NCBI RefSeq assembly: GCF_001552475.1
Contig: NZ_BCRG01000007.1
Span: 101,629-165,628 of the forward strand
DNA length: 64,000 nt
Origin: Microbacterium oleivorans NBRC 103075
GTDB lineage: Bacteria; Actinomycetota; Actinomycetes; Actinomycetales; Microbacteriaceae
Direction of reading: 5' to 3'
The notes under the pieces are model-generated. The model saw only the letters and a program-made list of their open reading frames with translations, was not told where the DNA came from and made no database searches. Shown here one piece after another: positions 34,401-42,968 of this stretch. Both the position numbers and the translations under genes were made by a program. Every line of letters begins with the position of its first letter. The stretch's first letter is position 1.

Positions 34401-35041
34401 CCGCAGCACCGCTGGTCGCGGTCCTCGATTACGGTTCGGGCAATGTCCACTCGGCGGTCAAGGCGCTGAACGAAGCGGGCGCAGATGCGCGCTTGACGCG
34501 TGATCGCGGTCTGATCGCGGATGCCGCGGGGCTACTCGTGCCGGGCGTGGGGGCGTTCTCCGCCGTCATGTCGGCGCTCGCAGCCAGCCGCGGCGACGAG
34601 CTCATCGGCCGTCGCTTGGCGGGCGGGATGCCGGTGCTCGGCATCTGCGTCGGCATGCAGGTCATGTTCGAGCTCGGCGTCGAACGCGGTGTCGACACCG
34701 AGGGCCTGGGAGAGTGGCCGGGGTCGGTCACCGAACTCGAGGCGCCCGTCCTCCCGCACATGGGGTGGAACACCGTCCGCGCCGGAGAAGGGTCAACCCT
34801 GTTCGCAGGCCTCGAAGAGGAGCGGTTCTACTTCGTCCACTCCTACGGAGCGCAGGACTGGACCCTCGATGTGATCAAGCCGTTCCGCGAGCCCGTGCTC
34901 ACGTGGTGCGATTACGGCAAACCGTTCCTCGCCGCCGTCGAGAACGGTCCGCTGTCGGCGACGCAGTTCCACCCGGAGAAGTCGGGGGCCGCCGGCATCC
35001 GGTTGCTCTCGAACTGGATCTCCTCGCTTCCCGCCGCCTAG
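34397..35041 (+). CDS. hisH: Imidazole glycerol phosphate synthase, glutaminase subunit
   Basis: HisH supplies ammonia to HisF, which is outside this window. The 214-residue class I glutaminase has nucleophile Cys in GICVGMQ near residue 84 and the His-Glu pair in QFHPEKSG near residue 193. A GTG start overlaps hisB. Confidence 0.95.
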   Translation: MTAAPLVAVLDYGSGNVHSAVKALNEAGADARLTRDRGLIADAAGLLVPGVGAFSAVMSALAASRGDELIGRRLAGGMPVLGICVGMQVMFELGVERGVDTEGLGEWPGSVTELEAPVLPHMGWNTVRAGEGSTLFAGLEEERFYFVHSYGAQDWTLDVIKPFREPVLTWCDYGKPFLAAVENGPLSATQFHPEKSGAAGIRLLSNWISSLPAA

Positions 35042-35094
35042 TACTCTGTCCCCTTGTGCGCGCGCCCGGCGTGCACACCGTCCCACCCGGAGCC

Positions 35095-35841
35095 ATGAAC
35101 GATTTCGCATCTACGCCCGAATTGATCCTGCTGCCCGCTGTCGATGTCGCCGGCGGTAAGGCTGTCCGCCTGACGCAGGGCGAGGCCGGCACAGAGACGA
35201 GCTACGGCGACCCGGTCGACGCAGCTCAGGAATGGGCTCGCCAGGGCGCCGACTGGATCCACCTCGTCGACCTCGACGCCGCCTTCGGTCGCGGCTCGAA
35301 CGCGTCGCTCATGCGCAAGGTCATCAAGTCACTCCGCGGCGTGCAGATCGAGCTGTCGGGCGGCATCCGCGACGACGAGTCGCTCGACGCCGCGCTCGAC
35401 TCGGGTGCGACCCGCATCAACCTCGGCACCGCTGCGCTCGAGAACCCCGAGTGGGCGGCCGATGTCATCCTGCGCTACGGCGAGGCGATCGCCGTCGGTC
35501 TCGACGTCCGCGGCACGACGCTCGCTGCGCGCGGGTGGACCCGCGACGGCGGGGACCTCTGGCACGTTCTCGATCGTCTGGAGGATGCCGGTTGCAGCCG
35601 GTACGTCCTCACCGACGTGACGAAGGATGGCACCCTGCAGGGGCCGAACATCGAGCTGCTCCGCGAGGTTGCCGTCCGCACCGACAAGCCGGTCGTCGCC
35701 TCGGGCGGGATCTCGAGCCTCGACGACATCGTCGCGCTTCGCGAGCTCGTCCCGTTGGGCGTCGAGGGTGCGATCGTCGGGAAGGCTCTCTACGCCGGTG
35801 CGTTCACGCTGGCCGAGGCACTGGATGTCGCCGGACACTGA
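35095..35841 (+). CDS. hisA: 1-(5-phosphoribosyl)-5-ProFAR isomerase (HisA/PriA)
   Basis: The 248-residue half-barrel isomerase has Asp in [10 protein letters not shown] near residue 15 and Asp in [14 protein letters not shown] near residue 179, the general acid/base pair. In actinobacteria this protein (PriA) often also performs the TrpF step; the [11 protein letters not shown] segment matches that group, but dual activity cannot be proven by eye. The ATG at 35095 has GGAGCC close before it. Its end overlaps the next gene by 17 bases. Confidence 0.93.
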   Translation: MNDFASTPELILLPAVDVAGGKAVRLTQGEAGTETSYGDPVDAAQEWARQGADWIHLVDLDAAFGRGSNASLMRKVIKSLRGVQIELSGGIRDDESLDAALDSGATRINLGTAALENPEWAADVILRYGEAIAVGLDVRGTTLAARGWTRDGGDLWHVLDRLEDAGCSRYVLTDVTKDGTLQGPNIELLREVAVRTDKPVVASGGISSLDDIVALRELVPLGVEGAIVGKALYAGAFTLAEALDVAGH

Positions 35842-36604
35842 CCCGCACTCCGGCGGCTCGGCTGATTCCGCCGGTGTCCCCTGGGAAGGCCGGAGCTTCC
35901 AGCCGAACCCGCACAGCGGCGACGACGGGAGTGCCGACCCCGCCTTGCTGGCCGCGTTGATCGCGTTCCATGCGGGGGAGGGGCCCGCCGCCGATGTCGT
36001 GGACGCCTACCGCAGCGCCCGGCTCCTCATCCCACTCGTCGCCCAGAAGGGCGAGGAGGGCGTCGGTCCGACCGGGCTCACGGTGGACAAGACGCAGGAG
36101 CTGTCGATCGTCACGGTCGCTGCTCCCGACGGCCGCAAGGTCCTGCCGGTGTTCTCGTCGGTTGCGACGATGTCGCGATGGGATGCGGCCGCTCGCCCTG
36201 TCCCCGCCGATGGCATCCGCACGGCTCTGTCGGCGGCAGCGGATGACACCGAGCTCATCGTCATCGACCCCGGAAGCGACACCGAGTTCGTGCTGCGGCG
36301 TCCCGCGGTCTGGGCCATCGGACAGGGTCACCCGTGGGAGCCCCCGCATGTCTCGCCCGAGGTCTTCGCAGGCCTGCAGGAGTCGATCGGCACCGAGCTC
36401 GGCGTCCTCGACCTCTCCGTCGCCGCGGGAGATGTGCACTCACGGCTGCGGGGACCGGAGCTCGTCGTGAGTCTGCACCTCGTCGACGGCCTCGACCAGG
36501 CGGCGCTGGACGCCATCCTGCAGCGGCTCGCGTCGCGTTGGGCGTCCGACGATCGTGTCGCGGTCCTCGTCGACTCCCTGACGGTCAAGCTCGTTCGCGC
36601 GTGA
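35825..36604 (+). CDS. SseB family protein
   Basis: The 259-residue protein carries an SseB-type N-terminal domain ([47 protein letters not shown]). The family includes an enterobacterial enhancer of serine sensitivity and a secretion-chaperone lineage; a cellular role in actinobacteria is unknown. Conserved location after hisA in Microbacteriaceae and its 17-base overlap suggest co-expression with the his genes. It ends inside a perfect terminator hairpin. Confidence 0.8.
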   Translation: MSPDTDPHSGGSADSAGVPWEGRSFQPNPHSGDDGSADPALLAALIAFHAGEGPAADVVDAYRSARLLIPLVAQKGEEGVGPTGLTVDKTQELSIVTVAAPDGRKVLPVFSSVATMSRWDAAARPVPADGIRTALSAAADDTELIVIDPGSDTEFVLRRPAVWAIGQGHPWEPPHVSPEVFAGLQESIGTELGVLDLSVAAGDVHSRLRGPELVVSLHLVDGLDQAALDAILQRLASRWASDDRVAVLVDSLTVKLVRA

Positions 36605-36634
36605 GGGGTGGATGCCGCGGCATCCACCCCTCAC
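36601..36634. terminator. Bidirectional terminator after the SseB-like gene
   Basis: GTGAGGGGTGGATGCCG followed by its exact complement, a 34-base perfect palindrome that includes the upstream stop codon and points to both convergent genes. The centre is GGATGCCG-CGGCATCC, the same octamer pair as in the terminator at 31241. Confidence 0.85.
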
Positions 36635-36645
36635 GCGCTGCGATG

Positions 36646-37044
36646 TCAGTTGACGGGACCAGTCCACTTCTCGCCAGGCCCCTTGCCGATCGGGTCGGGG
36701 ATCGAGGAGGCCTCGCGGAACGCGAGCTGGAGCGTCCGGAGCCCGTCCCGGAGCGAACGTGCGTGCATGTCGCTGACTTCGGGGGCTGCCGCCGTGATGA
36801 GGCCGGCGAGTGCGTTGATGAGCTTCCGTGCCTCGTCGAGGTCCTTCTGCTGGTCGGGGGCGTCGGCGAGGCCGAGTTTCACGGCCGCGGCGCTCATCAG
36901 ATGGACCGAGGTGGTGGTGATCACCTCGACCGCCGGGACGTCCGCGATGTCGCGCGTGGCCGACTGCGCGACCCGTTCCTGTTCGTCCCAACGCGAGAGG
37001 CGCTCGGGGTCGTGATCACTGTGGTCGGCCGGAATAGTACTCAC
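36646..37044 (-). CDS. DUF1844 domain protein
   Basis: The 132-residue product has [21 protein letters not shown] divided by a short turn and ends with a helical segment ([20 protein letters not shown]), the pattern of DUF1844, a small helical family of unknown function usually encoded next to infC in actinobacteria. GTG start at 37042-37044, chosen because the N-terminus is hydrophilic and the homologous block follows about 30 residues later. It is divergent from infC. Confidence 0.8.
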   Translation of the reverse strand: MSTIPADHSDHDPERLSRWDEQERVAQSATRDIADVPAVEVITTTSVHLMSAAAVKLGLADAPDQQKDLDEARKLINALAGLITAAAPEVSDMHARSLRDGLRTLQLAFREASSIPDPIGKGPGEKWTGPVN

Positions 37045-37058
37045 GTGCTGCTCTCTGC

Positions 37059-37296
37059 TAGACTTCTGCGGGCACCGGAGTGTTCTGCTCCGTGTCGAAA
37101 GAGGATCACATCCCACCCGCGCTTGCCGCTCCAGGCTACCGGGTCTCGCACTCCGCCTCGCTCGTTGAGGTTGTCCAGGGTGCAGAACACAGAACGCCGA
37201 TGCGTGCATCGTGCGGGGTGGACGTGACGATCTTCCGCCCGGCGACACATTTTCCGTGTCACCGGAGGCTGTCCACCGCACGAAGAGGAGTTCCGC
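37059..37296 (+). promoter_or_regulatory. infC promoter and long leader
   Basis: TAGACT (37059-37064) is the best -10 hexamer; the leader of about 225 bases has no gene but a small hairpin, CGGAG-TGTTCTG-CTCCG, right after the start of transcription, and a ribosome-binding site GAGGAG (37285-37290) six bases before an ATC codon. A long leader fits autoregulation of the infC-rpmI-rplT operon, known in other bacteria, by IF3 or L20. Confidence 0.45.
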
Positions 37297-37923
37297 ATCA
37301 GCGATCCCCGCACCAATGACCGCATCCGCGTTCCCGAGGTACGCCTCGTGGGACCCGCGGGTGAACAGGTCGGCGTCGTCCGCATCGAGGTGGCCATGCG
37401 CCTGGCCCAAGAGGCCGAACTCGATCTCGTCGAGGTAGCCCCGAACTCGAAGCCCCCCGTGGTCAAGATCATGGATTACGGCAAGTTCAAGTACGAGGCT
37501 GCGCAGAAGGCAAAGGAAGCGCGGCGCAATCAGGCGAACACCGTCCTCAAGGAGGTTCGGTTCCGTCTGAAGATCGAGGCGCACGACTACATAACCAAGC
37601 TCAAGCGCGCCGAAGGCTTCCTCCAGGCGGGCGACAAGGTGAAGGCGATGATCCTCTTCCGCGGTCGCGAGCAGTCGCGTCCCGAGCAGGGCGTACGTCT
37701 CCTCCGCAAGTTCGCTGAGGACGTCGCCGAGTTCGGCACCGTGGAGTCGAACCCAATGATCGATGGCCGCAACATGGTCATGGTCGTCGCACCCCACAAG
37801 AACAAGTCCGAGGTCAAGACCGAGCAGAACGCCGTTCGCGCGGCGTCGAAGCAGGCTGCGCGCGATGCGCGTGGCGGTCAGGCCGACGGCGAAGAGACCA
37901 CCGCTTCCGCCCCGGCGGAGTAA
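37297..37923 (+). CDS. infC: Translation initiation factor IF-3, apparent ATC start
   Basis: IF3 binds the 30S subunit and checks the start codon. The frame contains the full N-domain block [36 protein letters not shown] near residue 46, and the C-domain ending in MVVAPHK. The first ATG or GTG in the frame (GTG 37348) would cut off the conserved DPRTNDRIR segment and has no ribosome-binding site. ATC at 37297-37299 has GAGGAG six bases upstream and gives 208 residues. Rare ATT/ATC starts of infC are known elsewhere and make the gene sensitive to its own product. The tail after residue 180 is Ala/Glu-rich. Confidence 0.9.
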   Translation: MSDPRTNDRIRVPEVRLVGPAGEQVGVVRIEVAMRLAQEAELDLVEVAPNSKPPVVKIMDYGKFKYEAAQKAKEARRNQANTVLKEVRFRLKIEAHDYITKLKRAEGFLQAGDKVKAMILFRGREQSRPEQGVRLLRKFAEDVAEFGTVESNPMIDGRNMVMVVAPHKNKSEVKTEQNAVRAASKQAARDARGGQADGEETTASAPAE

Positions 37924-37970
37924 GCGCACCACAGACTCCCGCCCGCGGGATCCCCAACGAAGGAAGAGAT

Positions 37971-38165
37971 ATGCCGAAGCAGAAGACCCACTCGGGTGCC
38001 AAGAAGCGTTTCAAGGTCACCGGCAGCGGCAAGCTGATGAAGCAGCAGGCAAACCTGCGCCACAACCTTGAGGGCAAGTCGACCCGTCGTACCCGTCGCC
38101 TCGACCAGGAGCAGGTCCTGGCCAAGGGTGACGCCAAGGTCGCCAAGAAGCTCCTCGGCATCTGA
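37971..38165 (+). CDS. rpmI: 50S ribosomal protein L35
   Basis: The 64-residue basic protein begins [18 protein letters not shown] and contains [16 protein letters not shown], the L35 sequence. GAAGGAAGAG precedes the ATG. It is in the conserved infC-rpmI-rplT operon, 47 bases after infC. Confidence 0.97.
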   Translation: MPKQKTHSGAKKRFKVTGSGKLMKQQANLRHNLEGKSTRRTRRLDQEQVLAKGDAKVAKKLLGI

Positions 38166-38194
38166 TCGCCGACGCACATTAGGAAGTAGAAGAA

Positions 38195-38575
38195 ATGGCT
38201 AGAGTCAAGCGGGCTGTCAACGCCCACAAGAAGCGTCGCGTCATCCTCGAGCGCGCCTCCGGTTACCGCGGACAGCGTTCGCGTCTGTACCGCAAGGCGA
38301 AGGAGCAGGTCACCCACTCGCTCGTCTACGCGTACCGTGACCGTCGCAAGCGCAAGGGCGACTTCCGTCGCCTTTGGATCCAGCGCATCAACGCCGCTGC
38401 CCGCCAGAACGGCATCACGTACAACCGCTTCATCCAGGGCCTCGGCCTTGCCGGTGTCCAGGTCGACCGTCGCATGCTCGCCGAGCTCGCGGTCAACGAG
38501 CCCGCCGTCTTCACCTCGCTCGTCGCGACGGCGAAGGCTGCGCTGCCGGCTGACGTGAACGCCCCCAAGGCCTGA
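38195..38575 (+). CDS. rplT: 50S ribosomal protein L20
   Basis: The 126-residue protein starts [15 protein letters not shown] and has [16 protein letters not shown] and [15 protein letters not shown], the RNA-binding helix of L20, an early 50S assembly protein. The gene follows rpmI after 29 bases with AGGAAG as ribosome-binding site. A TTCG-looped terminator follows. Confidence 0.97.
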   Translation: MARVKRAVNAHKKRRVILERASGYRGQRSRLYRKAKEQVTHSLVYAYRDRRKRKGDFRRLWIQRINAAARQNGITYNRFIQGLGLAGVQVDRRMLAELAVNEPAVFTSLVATAKAALPADVNAPKA

Positions 38576-38590
38576 TCGCGTCACCTTTGT

Positions 38591-38622
38591 GAAAGGGCGT
38601 CCTCTTCGGAGGGCGCCCTTTC
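38591..38622 (+). terminator. Terminator of infC-rpmI-rplT
   Basis: GAAAGGGCG and CGCCCTTTC pair around CCTC-TTCG-GAGG, a stable TTCG tetraloop hairpin, 15 bases after the rplT stop. The 3' arm ends in TTTC rather than a long T-run. Confidence 0.85.
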
Positions 38623-38646
38623 GCGTGTCCGCCGGACGTGCGCCCC

Positions 38647-38652
38647 TACACT
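38647..38652 (+). promoter_or_regulatory. -10 hexamer TACACT of the TrmH-type gene (leaderless)
   Basis: TACACT, six bases, then GTG at 38659. This favours 38659 over the in-frame GTG at 38638, which is upstream of the hexamer. Confidence 0.5.
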
Positions 38653-38658
38653 GAGAAC

Positions 38659-39468
38659 GTGCTCGAGAACCCCCGGTCGCCGCGTGTCCGTGCTGTTGCG
38701 AAGCTGACCAAGCGCGCAGCTCGTCAGGAGACGGGGCTCTACCTCCTCGAAGGGCCGCAGGCCGCCCGAGAGGCCCTCACCTGGCGACCCGACACGCTGG
38801 TCGAGCTGTACGCCACCCCCTCGGCGTGGGAGAAGCACCAGGACATTCGCGAGGCGGCATCCGATGCGGGAGTCGAAGCGGAATTCGCGAGCGAGGCCGT
38901 CATCGAGGCCATGGCCGACACGGTCACCCCGCAGGGCATCATCGCCGTCGCCCGCCAAGTGCCGACGTCAGTGCGCGACATCTTCGCCGATGACCCGAAA
39001 CTCATCGTGATCTGCGAGGAGGTGCGGGACCCGGGAAACCTCGGCACGATCATCCGTGCCGCGGATGCCGTCGGTGCCGACGCGGTCATCCTCACCGGTC
39101 GCACCGTCGACCCCTTCAACCCCAAGGTGGTCCGTGCAACGACCGGCTCGCTCTTCCACCTTCCGGTGGCGGTCGGCATCGAACTGGCGGATGCCGCGGG
39201 TCGTGCCCGCTCGGCGGGGCTCCGGATCGTTGCGGCCGATGTCGGGGGAGAGGACTTCGTCGATCACCGCGGGACCCTCGCCGAGCCGACCGCCTGGGTG
39301 TTCGGAAACGAGGCCCGAGGCCTCGACGACGATGCGCTGGCGTTGGTCGATCTGTCGCTTCGCCTGCCGATCTACGGTCGGGCCGAATCGTTGAACCTCG
39401 CCACCGCCGCGAGCGTCTGTCTGTACGAGTCCGCTTTCGCCCAGCGCGCGGGCAACGGACCCGAATGA
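38659..39468 (+). CDS. TrmH/SpoU family RNA 2'-O-methyltransferase
   Basis: The 269-residue protein has an N-terminal RNA-binding (L30e-like) domain and a SPOUT knot: motif 1 [15 protein letters not shown] near residue 121, motif 2 VFGNEARGL near residue 213 and motif 3 [22 protein letters not shown] split around the loop near residue 235. The family methylates 23S rRNA or tRNA guanosines. Location after rplT and before pheS is widely conserved, as is its label 23S rRNA methyltransferase, but the exact target is unknown. The start is set by the -10 hexamer. Confidence 0.9.
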   Translation: MLENPRSPRVRAVAKLTKRAARQETGLYLLEGPQAAREALTWRPDTLVELYATPSAWEKHQDIREAASDAGVEAEFASEAVIEAMADTVTPQGIIAVARQVPTSVRDIFADDPKLIVICEEVRDPGNLGTIIRAADAVGADAVILTGRTVDPFNPKVVRATTGSLFHLPVAVGIELADAAGRARSAGLRIVAADVGGEDFVDHRGTLAEPTAWVFGNEARGLDDDALALVDLSLRLPIYGRAESLNLATAASVCLYESAFAQRAGNGPE

Positions 39469-39485
39469 TTACGGAACTGTAAACC

Positions 39486-39503
39486 CCGCGCAACCAGGCG
39501 GGT
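39486..39503 (+). terminator. Weak hairpin between TrmH-type gene and glu operon
   Basis: CCCGC and GCGGG are separated by an 8-base loop. A short stem without T-run; a terminator is possible but weak. Confidence 0.25.
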
Positions 39504-39522
39504 CTCCGGACGTCATCCCCCA

Positions 39523-39528
39523 TAGGGT
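39523..39528 (+). promoter_or_regulatory. -10 hexamer TAGGGT of the glutamate-type ABC operon (leaderless)
   Basis: TAGGGT, six bases, then ATG at 39535. It would drive all four genes to the terminator at 42927. Confidence 0.5.
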
Positions 39529-39534
39529 CGGAGC

Positions 39535-40329
39535 ATGACCACTCCTGCTGCCGATCCTGCGCCGCGCACGTCGAACATCGACGTCCGCCGAGGCCAGCCG
39601 CTCGTCGTCATGACGAACGTGCAGAAGCACTACGGCGACTTCCAGGCCCTCACCGACATCGACTTGTCGGTCAACCGCGGCGAGGTCGTTGTCGTCGTCG
39701 GCCCGTCCGGGTCGGGCAAGTCGACGCTCTGCCGCACCATCAACCGGCTCGAGACGATCACGAGCGGGTCGATCACCATCGACGGAGCCGACCTCCCCGC
39801 CGAGGGCAAGGCGCTCGCGGCGCTCCGTGCCGACGTGGGCATGGTCTTCCAGTCGTTCAACCTCTTCTCCCACCTCACGATCCTCGAGAACGTCACCCTC
39901 GGGCCGATCAAGGTCAAAGGCATGAAGAAGGCGGATGCCGACAAGCTCGCCCGTGAACTGCTCGACCGTGTGGGCGTCGGGCACCAGGCCGACAAGCTGC
40001 CTGCGCAGCTGTCCGGTGGCCAGCAGCAGCGCGTCGCGATCGCCCGTGCTCTGGCGATGAAGCCGAAGGTGATGCTCTTCGACGAGCCCACGTCGGCTCT
40101 CGACCCCGAGATGATCAACGAGGTCCTCGACGTGATGGTCGGCCTCGCGCAGGACGGGATGACGATGATCGTCGTCACCCACGAGATGGGCTTCGCCCGC
40201 AAGGCGGCTGACCGGGTGGTCTTCATGGCCGACGGGCAGATCGTGGAAGAGGCAGCTCCGCAGGAGTTCTTCACCAACCCGAAGAGCGATCGGGCGAAGG
40301 ACTTCCTCTCCAAGCTCATCACCCACTGA
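39535..40329 (+). CDS. gluA: Amino-acid ABC transporter ATP-binding protein (glutamate type)
   Basis: A 264-residue polar amino acid transport ATPase of the GluA/GlnQ group: Walker [10 protein letters not shown] near residue 58, Q-loop [12 protein letters not shown], signature LSGGQQQR near residue 160 and Walker [13 protein letters not shown]. It energises the two permeases and binding protein that follow. The gene order ATPase-binding protein-permease-permease is the same as gluABCD of Corynebacterium. Confidence 0.92.
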   Translation: MTTPAADPAPRTSNIDVRRGQPLVVMTNVQKHYGDFQALTDIDLSVNRGEVVVVVGPSGSGKSTLCRTINRLETITSGSITIDGADLPAEGKALAALRADVGMVFQSFNLFSHLTILENVTLGPIKVKGMKKADADKLARELLDRVGVGHQADKLPAQLSGGQQQRVAIARALAMKPKVMLFDEPTSALDPEMINEVLDVMVGLAQDGMTMIVVTHEMGFARKAADRVVFMADGQIVEEAAPQEFFTNPKSDRAKDFLSKLITH

Positions 40330-40389
40330 GACGTCCGCGCCCTGCACCGGCGCGACGAACGACGAACGACACGAAACCAGGAGGATCAC

Positions 40390-41292
40390 ATGCGTAAGAC
40401 TCGACTTGCCGGCGCCTTCGCCGGAATCGCGATCGCGGCACTCGCGCTCGCAGGCTGCAACAGCGGCAGCCCGACCAGCCCCGGCGGCGCCAATGGCGGC
40501 GGCGAAGAGACCGAAGGCCTCTGGGAGGTCGCGAGCGACGTCAAGCTCGATGGCAGCCCGACGTTCGACGCAATGACGGAGCGCGACAAGGTCGTCGTCG
40601 GCGTCAAGAGCGACCAGCCCGGCCTGGGCTACGAGGACGCCGCTTCCGGCGAACGTACGGGCTTCGACGTCGACATCGCGCGGTGGATCGCGGCGTCGCT
40701 CGGCTTCGAGGAGAGCAAGATCGAGTACAAGTCGATCCCCTCTGCCAACCGCGAGCAGTCCCTCGTCAACGGGGACATCGACTACTACGTAGGCACGTAT
40801 TCGATCACTGACTCCCGCAAGGAGCAGATCGACTTCGCAGGTCCTTACTTCGTCACGGGTCAGGGTCTGCTCGTCGCCAAGGACAACACCGACATCACGA
40901 GCCCCGACGACCTCGCCGGCAAGGTCGTGTGCTCGGTGACCGGTTCCACCCCGCTGCAGCGGATCCGTGACGAGTACAAGCCGGGCGACACCCGCGAGTA
41001 CGACACGTATTCGCAGTGCATCGACCAGCTCCTGCAGGGCCAGGTGGATGCGATCACGACCGATGAGGCGATCCTCGCGGGTTACGTTGCGCAGCAGCCC
41101 GACAAGCTGAAGATCGCCGGAGAGCCTTTCAGCACCGAGAACTACGGCGTCGGCCTCCCCAAGGGGGACACGGTGCTCAAGGAGCACATCAACAAGCTGT
41201 TCACCGACGGTGGAGATGTGTGGACTGCTCTGTTCGACGAGCACCTCGCGCCCTCGGGCATCAAAGCAACCCAGCCTGCCGTCGAGAACTGA
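40390..41292 (+). CDS. gluB: Glutamate-type ABC transporter substrate-binding lipoprotein
   Basis: The 300-residue protein has a signal peptide with lipobox LALAGC, putting the lipid-modified cysteine at residue 23. A periplasmic-binding-protein class 3 fold follows (GYEDAASGERTGFDVDIARW; NGDIDYYVGTYSIT; LLQGQVDAITTDEAIL). Two further cysteines (CSVTG, YSQC) may form a disulfide seen in this group. GGAGG precedes the ATG. A tetraloop hairpin follows the stop and separates it from the permeases. Confidence 0.92.
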   Translation: MRKTRLAGAFAGIAIAALALAGCNSGSPTSPGGANGGGEETEGLWEVASDVKLDGSPTFDAMTERDKVVVGVKSDQPGLGYEDAASGERTGFDVDIARWIAASLGFEESKIEYKSIPSANREQSLVNGDIDYYVGTYSITDSRKEQIDFAGPYFVTGQGLLVAKDNTDITSPDDLAGKVVCSVTGSTPLQRIRDEYKPGDTREYDTYSQCIDQLLQGQVDAITTDEAILAGYVAQQPDKLKIAGEPFSTENYGVGLPKGDTVLKEHINKLFTDGGDVWTALFDEHLAPSGIKATQPAVEN

Positions 41293-41296
41293 CGAC

Positions 41297-41326
41297 GATC
41301 GGGGGCGGCGCAAGCCGCCCCCGATC
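41297..41326 (+). terminator. Intercistronic hairpin after gluB
   Basis: GATCGGGGGCGGC-GCAA-GCCGCCCCCGATC, a 13-bp perfect stem with a GNRA tetraloop, 4 bases after the gluB stop and inside the operon. Such hairpins protect the mRNA of the binding protein or partly stop transcription, so that more binding protein than permease is made. Confidence 0.75.
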
Positions 41327-41349
41327 CCGATCCACCGGGAGGAACGCCC

Positions 41350-41997
41350 ATGGGCGTCATCACCGACAACCTCGACCTGTGGCGTGACGCTCTCGTCGGG
41401 ACGCTGATCCTGTTCGTCGGAGGCGGAATACTGGCATTGGTCCTCGGGATCATCGTCGGCGCTATGCGCGTGTCGCCTGTGCCGATTGCTCGTGGGGTCG
41501 GAACCCTCTACGTCAACACCATCAGGAACACGCCGCTCACTCTCGTCTTCTTTGGGTTCGCCTTCGCGCTACCGCCTCTTCTCGAGCTCCGCATCGACCC
41601 CGTCCAGTTGGGCATCGCAGCGCTCGGTATCTATACGGCCACCTATGTGGCAGAGACCATCCGCTCCGGCGTCAACACCGTCCCCGTCGGGCAGGCGGAA
41701 GCCGCCCGAGCGCTCGGCCTGACGTTCGGACAGGTGATGTCCCTCGTGGTCATGCCCCAGGCGTTCCGCTCCGTCATCCCGCCGATGATGAGCGTCTTCA
41801 TCGCACTCCTCAAGAACACCACGGTCGCGGCGGGCTTCTCGGTCGTCAACCTCGGGTCCATCCGTGCTTACCTGAGCGAGCGCGGCGAGAGCCAGATGGC
41901 CGTGATCCTCTGGGTGATGGTGATCTTCATCGCGCTCGTCCTGCTGCTGTCGTGGCTGCAGCGACGACTCGAGCTCCGTTGGAAGGTGGCGCGATGA
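41350..41997 (+). CDS. gluC: Amino-acid ABC transporter permease 1
   Basis: A 215-residue His/Glu/Gln/Arg-type permease with five spans. The EAA-type coupling loop is visible as GQAEAARALGLTFGQVMS near residue 114. It starts with ATG after GGGAGGAAC and is coupled by ATGA to the second permease; both probably form a heterodimer under the gluA ATPase. Confidence 0.9.
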   Translation: MGVITDNLDLWRDALVGTLILFVGGGILALVLGIIVGAMRVSPVPIARGVGTLYVNTIRNTPLTLVFFGFAFALPPLLELRIDPVQLGIAALGIYTATYVAETIRSGVNTVPVGQAEAARALGLTFGQVMSLVVMPQAFRSVIPPMMSVFIALLKNTTVAAGFSVVNLGSIRAYLSERGESQMAVILWVMVIFIALVLLLSWLQRRLELRWKVAR

Positions 41998-42920
41998 GCA
42001 GCGTTCTCTACGATGTTCCCGGTCCCAAGGCGGTCGCACGCAACCGCGTGATCGCAGTCGTGACGATCTTGCTCGTCGCCGCCGTCATCGGCTTCTTCGT
42101 CTGGCGTCTCGCAGCCACGGGACAGTTCACCGCGGAGAAGTGGTACGCCTTCACGTTCACGAACGTGTGGATCAACGTTGCGAAGGCGGCCGGCAACACC
42201 CTCGCGGCCTTCGGTGCGGCGGCCGTCGGCGCTCTCGTCTTCGGTTTCGTCCTGGCCATCGGCCGACTCTCGGACCATGCATGGGTGCGTGCCCCGTTCA
42301 CCGCCGTGATCGAGGTGCTGCGCGCAATCCCTGTCCTGGTGATGATGTTCCTGTTGTACTACGGCCTCCCGGTCGTCGGCGTGCGCCTCGAGCCCTACTG
42401 GGCGGTCGTCATCGCGCTCATCGCGTACAACGGATCGGTCTTGGCGGAGGTCATCCGAGCGGGCGTCGAGTCTCTGCCCCGTGGGCAGAAAGAAGCCGGC
42501 TACGCGATCGGACTCCGCAAAAGCGGCGTCATGCGACTCGTTCTTCTGCCGCAGGCGGTCCGGACGATGATGCCGGTGATCATCGCACAGCTCGTGGTGA
42601 CTTTGAAGGACACGGCACTCGGATACATCATCACGTACGAGGAACTGCTGTTCTACGCGCGCTTCATCGGGTCGCAGTCCACGTATGGCTCTCCGATCGT
42701 GCCCGCGACCCTGATCGTCGCGGCGATCTACATCGCCCTGTGCCTTCTGCTGTCGCTGGTCGCGAATCGCGTCGAGAAGCGTCTGCGTCGCTCGCCGCGC
42801 ACGACCGGGGCTGCACCGAGCCGCCCTCTCGGCGAGACCACTGACACGGAGCTCATCATCGCCCAGCGCGGCGGGGGGAAGTTCAACCTCGGTGCTGGCG
42901 GGGGCGACGGGCGCATCTGA
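41994..42920 (+). CDS. gluD: Amino-acid ABC transporter permease 2
   Basis: The 308-residue partner permease, longer than gluC because of N- and C-terminal tails; five or six spans and the coupling loop RGQKEAGYAIGLRKSGVMR near residue 162. The Gly-rich cytoplasmic tail (RGGGKFNLGAGGGDGRI) is usual for actinobacterial GluD. The ATG at 41994 overlaps the gluC stop; an upstream in-frame start would lie within gluC. Confidence 0.9.
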   Translation: MSSVLYDVPGPKAVARNRVIAVVTILLVAAVIGFFVWRLAATGQFTAEKWYAFTFTNVWINVAKAAGNTLAAFGAAAVGALVFGFVLAIGRLSDHAWVRAPFTAVIEVLRAIPVLVMMFLLYYGLPVVGVRLEPYWAVVIALIAYNGSVLAEVIRAGVESLPRGQKEAGYAIGLRKSGVMRLVLLPQAVRTMMPVIIAQLVVTLKDTALGYIITYEELLFYARFIGSQSTYGSPIVPATLIVAAIYIALCLLLSLVANRVEKRLRRSPRTTGAAPSRPLGETTDTELIIAQRGGGKFNLGAGGGDGRI

Positions 42921-42926
42921 CGACGC

Positions 42927-42955
42927 ACCGGCGGGCCGCACTTCGGCCCGCCGGT
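42927..42955 (+). terminator. Terminator of the glutamate-type operon
   Basis: ACCGGCGGGCCG-CACTT-CGGCCCGCCGGT, a 12-bp perfect stem 7 bases after gluD. Its last base is the first T of the pheS -10 hexamer, so terminator and promoter abut. Confidence 0.85.
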
Positions 42956-42960
42956 AGACT
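42955..42960 (+). promoter_or_regulatory. -10 hexamer TAGACT of pheS-pheT (leaderless)
   Basis: TAGACT, eight bases, then GTG at 42969. With no leader there is no room for a Phe-codon attenuator or T-box upstream of pheS. Confidence 0.55.
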
Positions 42961-42968
42961 CGTTTCTC

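Noticed and set aside
42927..42968. T-box or Phe leader before pheS
   Set aside because: The hairpin is a perfect terminator of the preceding operon and the pheS -10 hexamer follows directly, leaving no leader.
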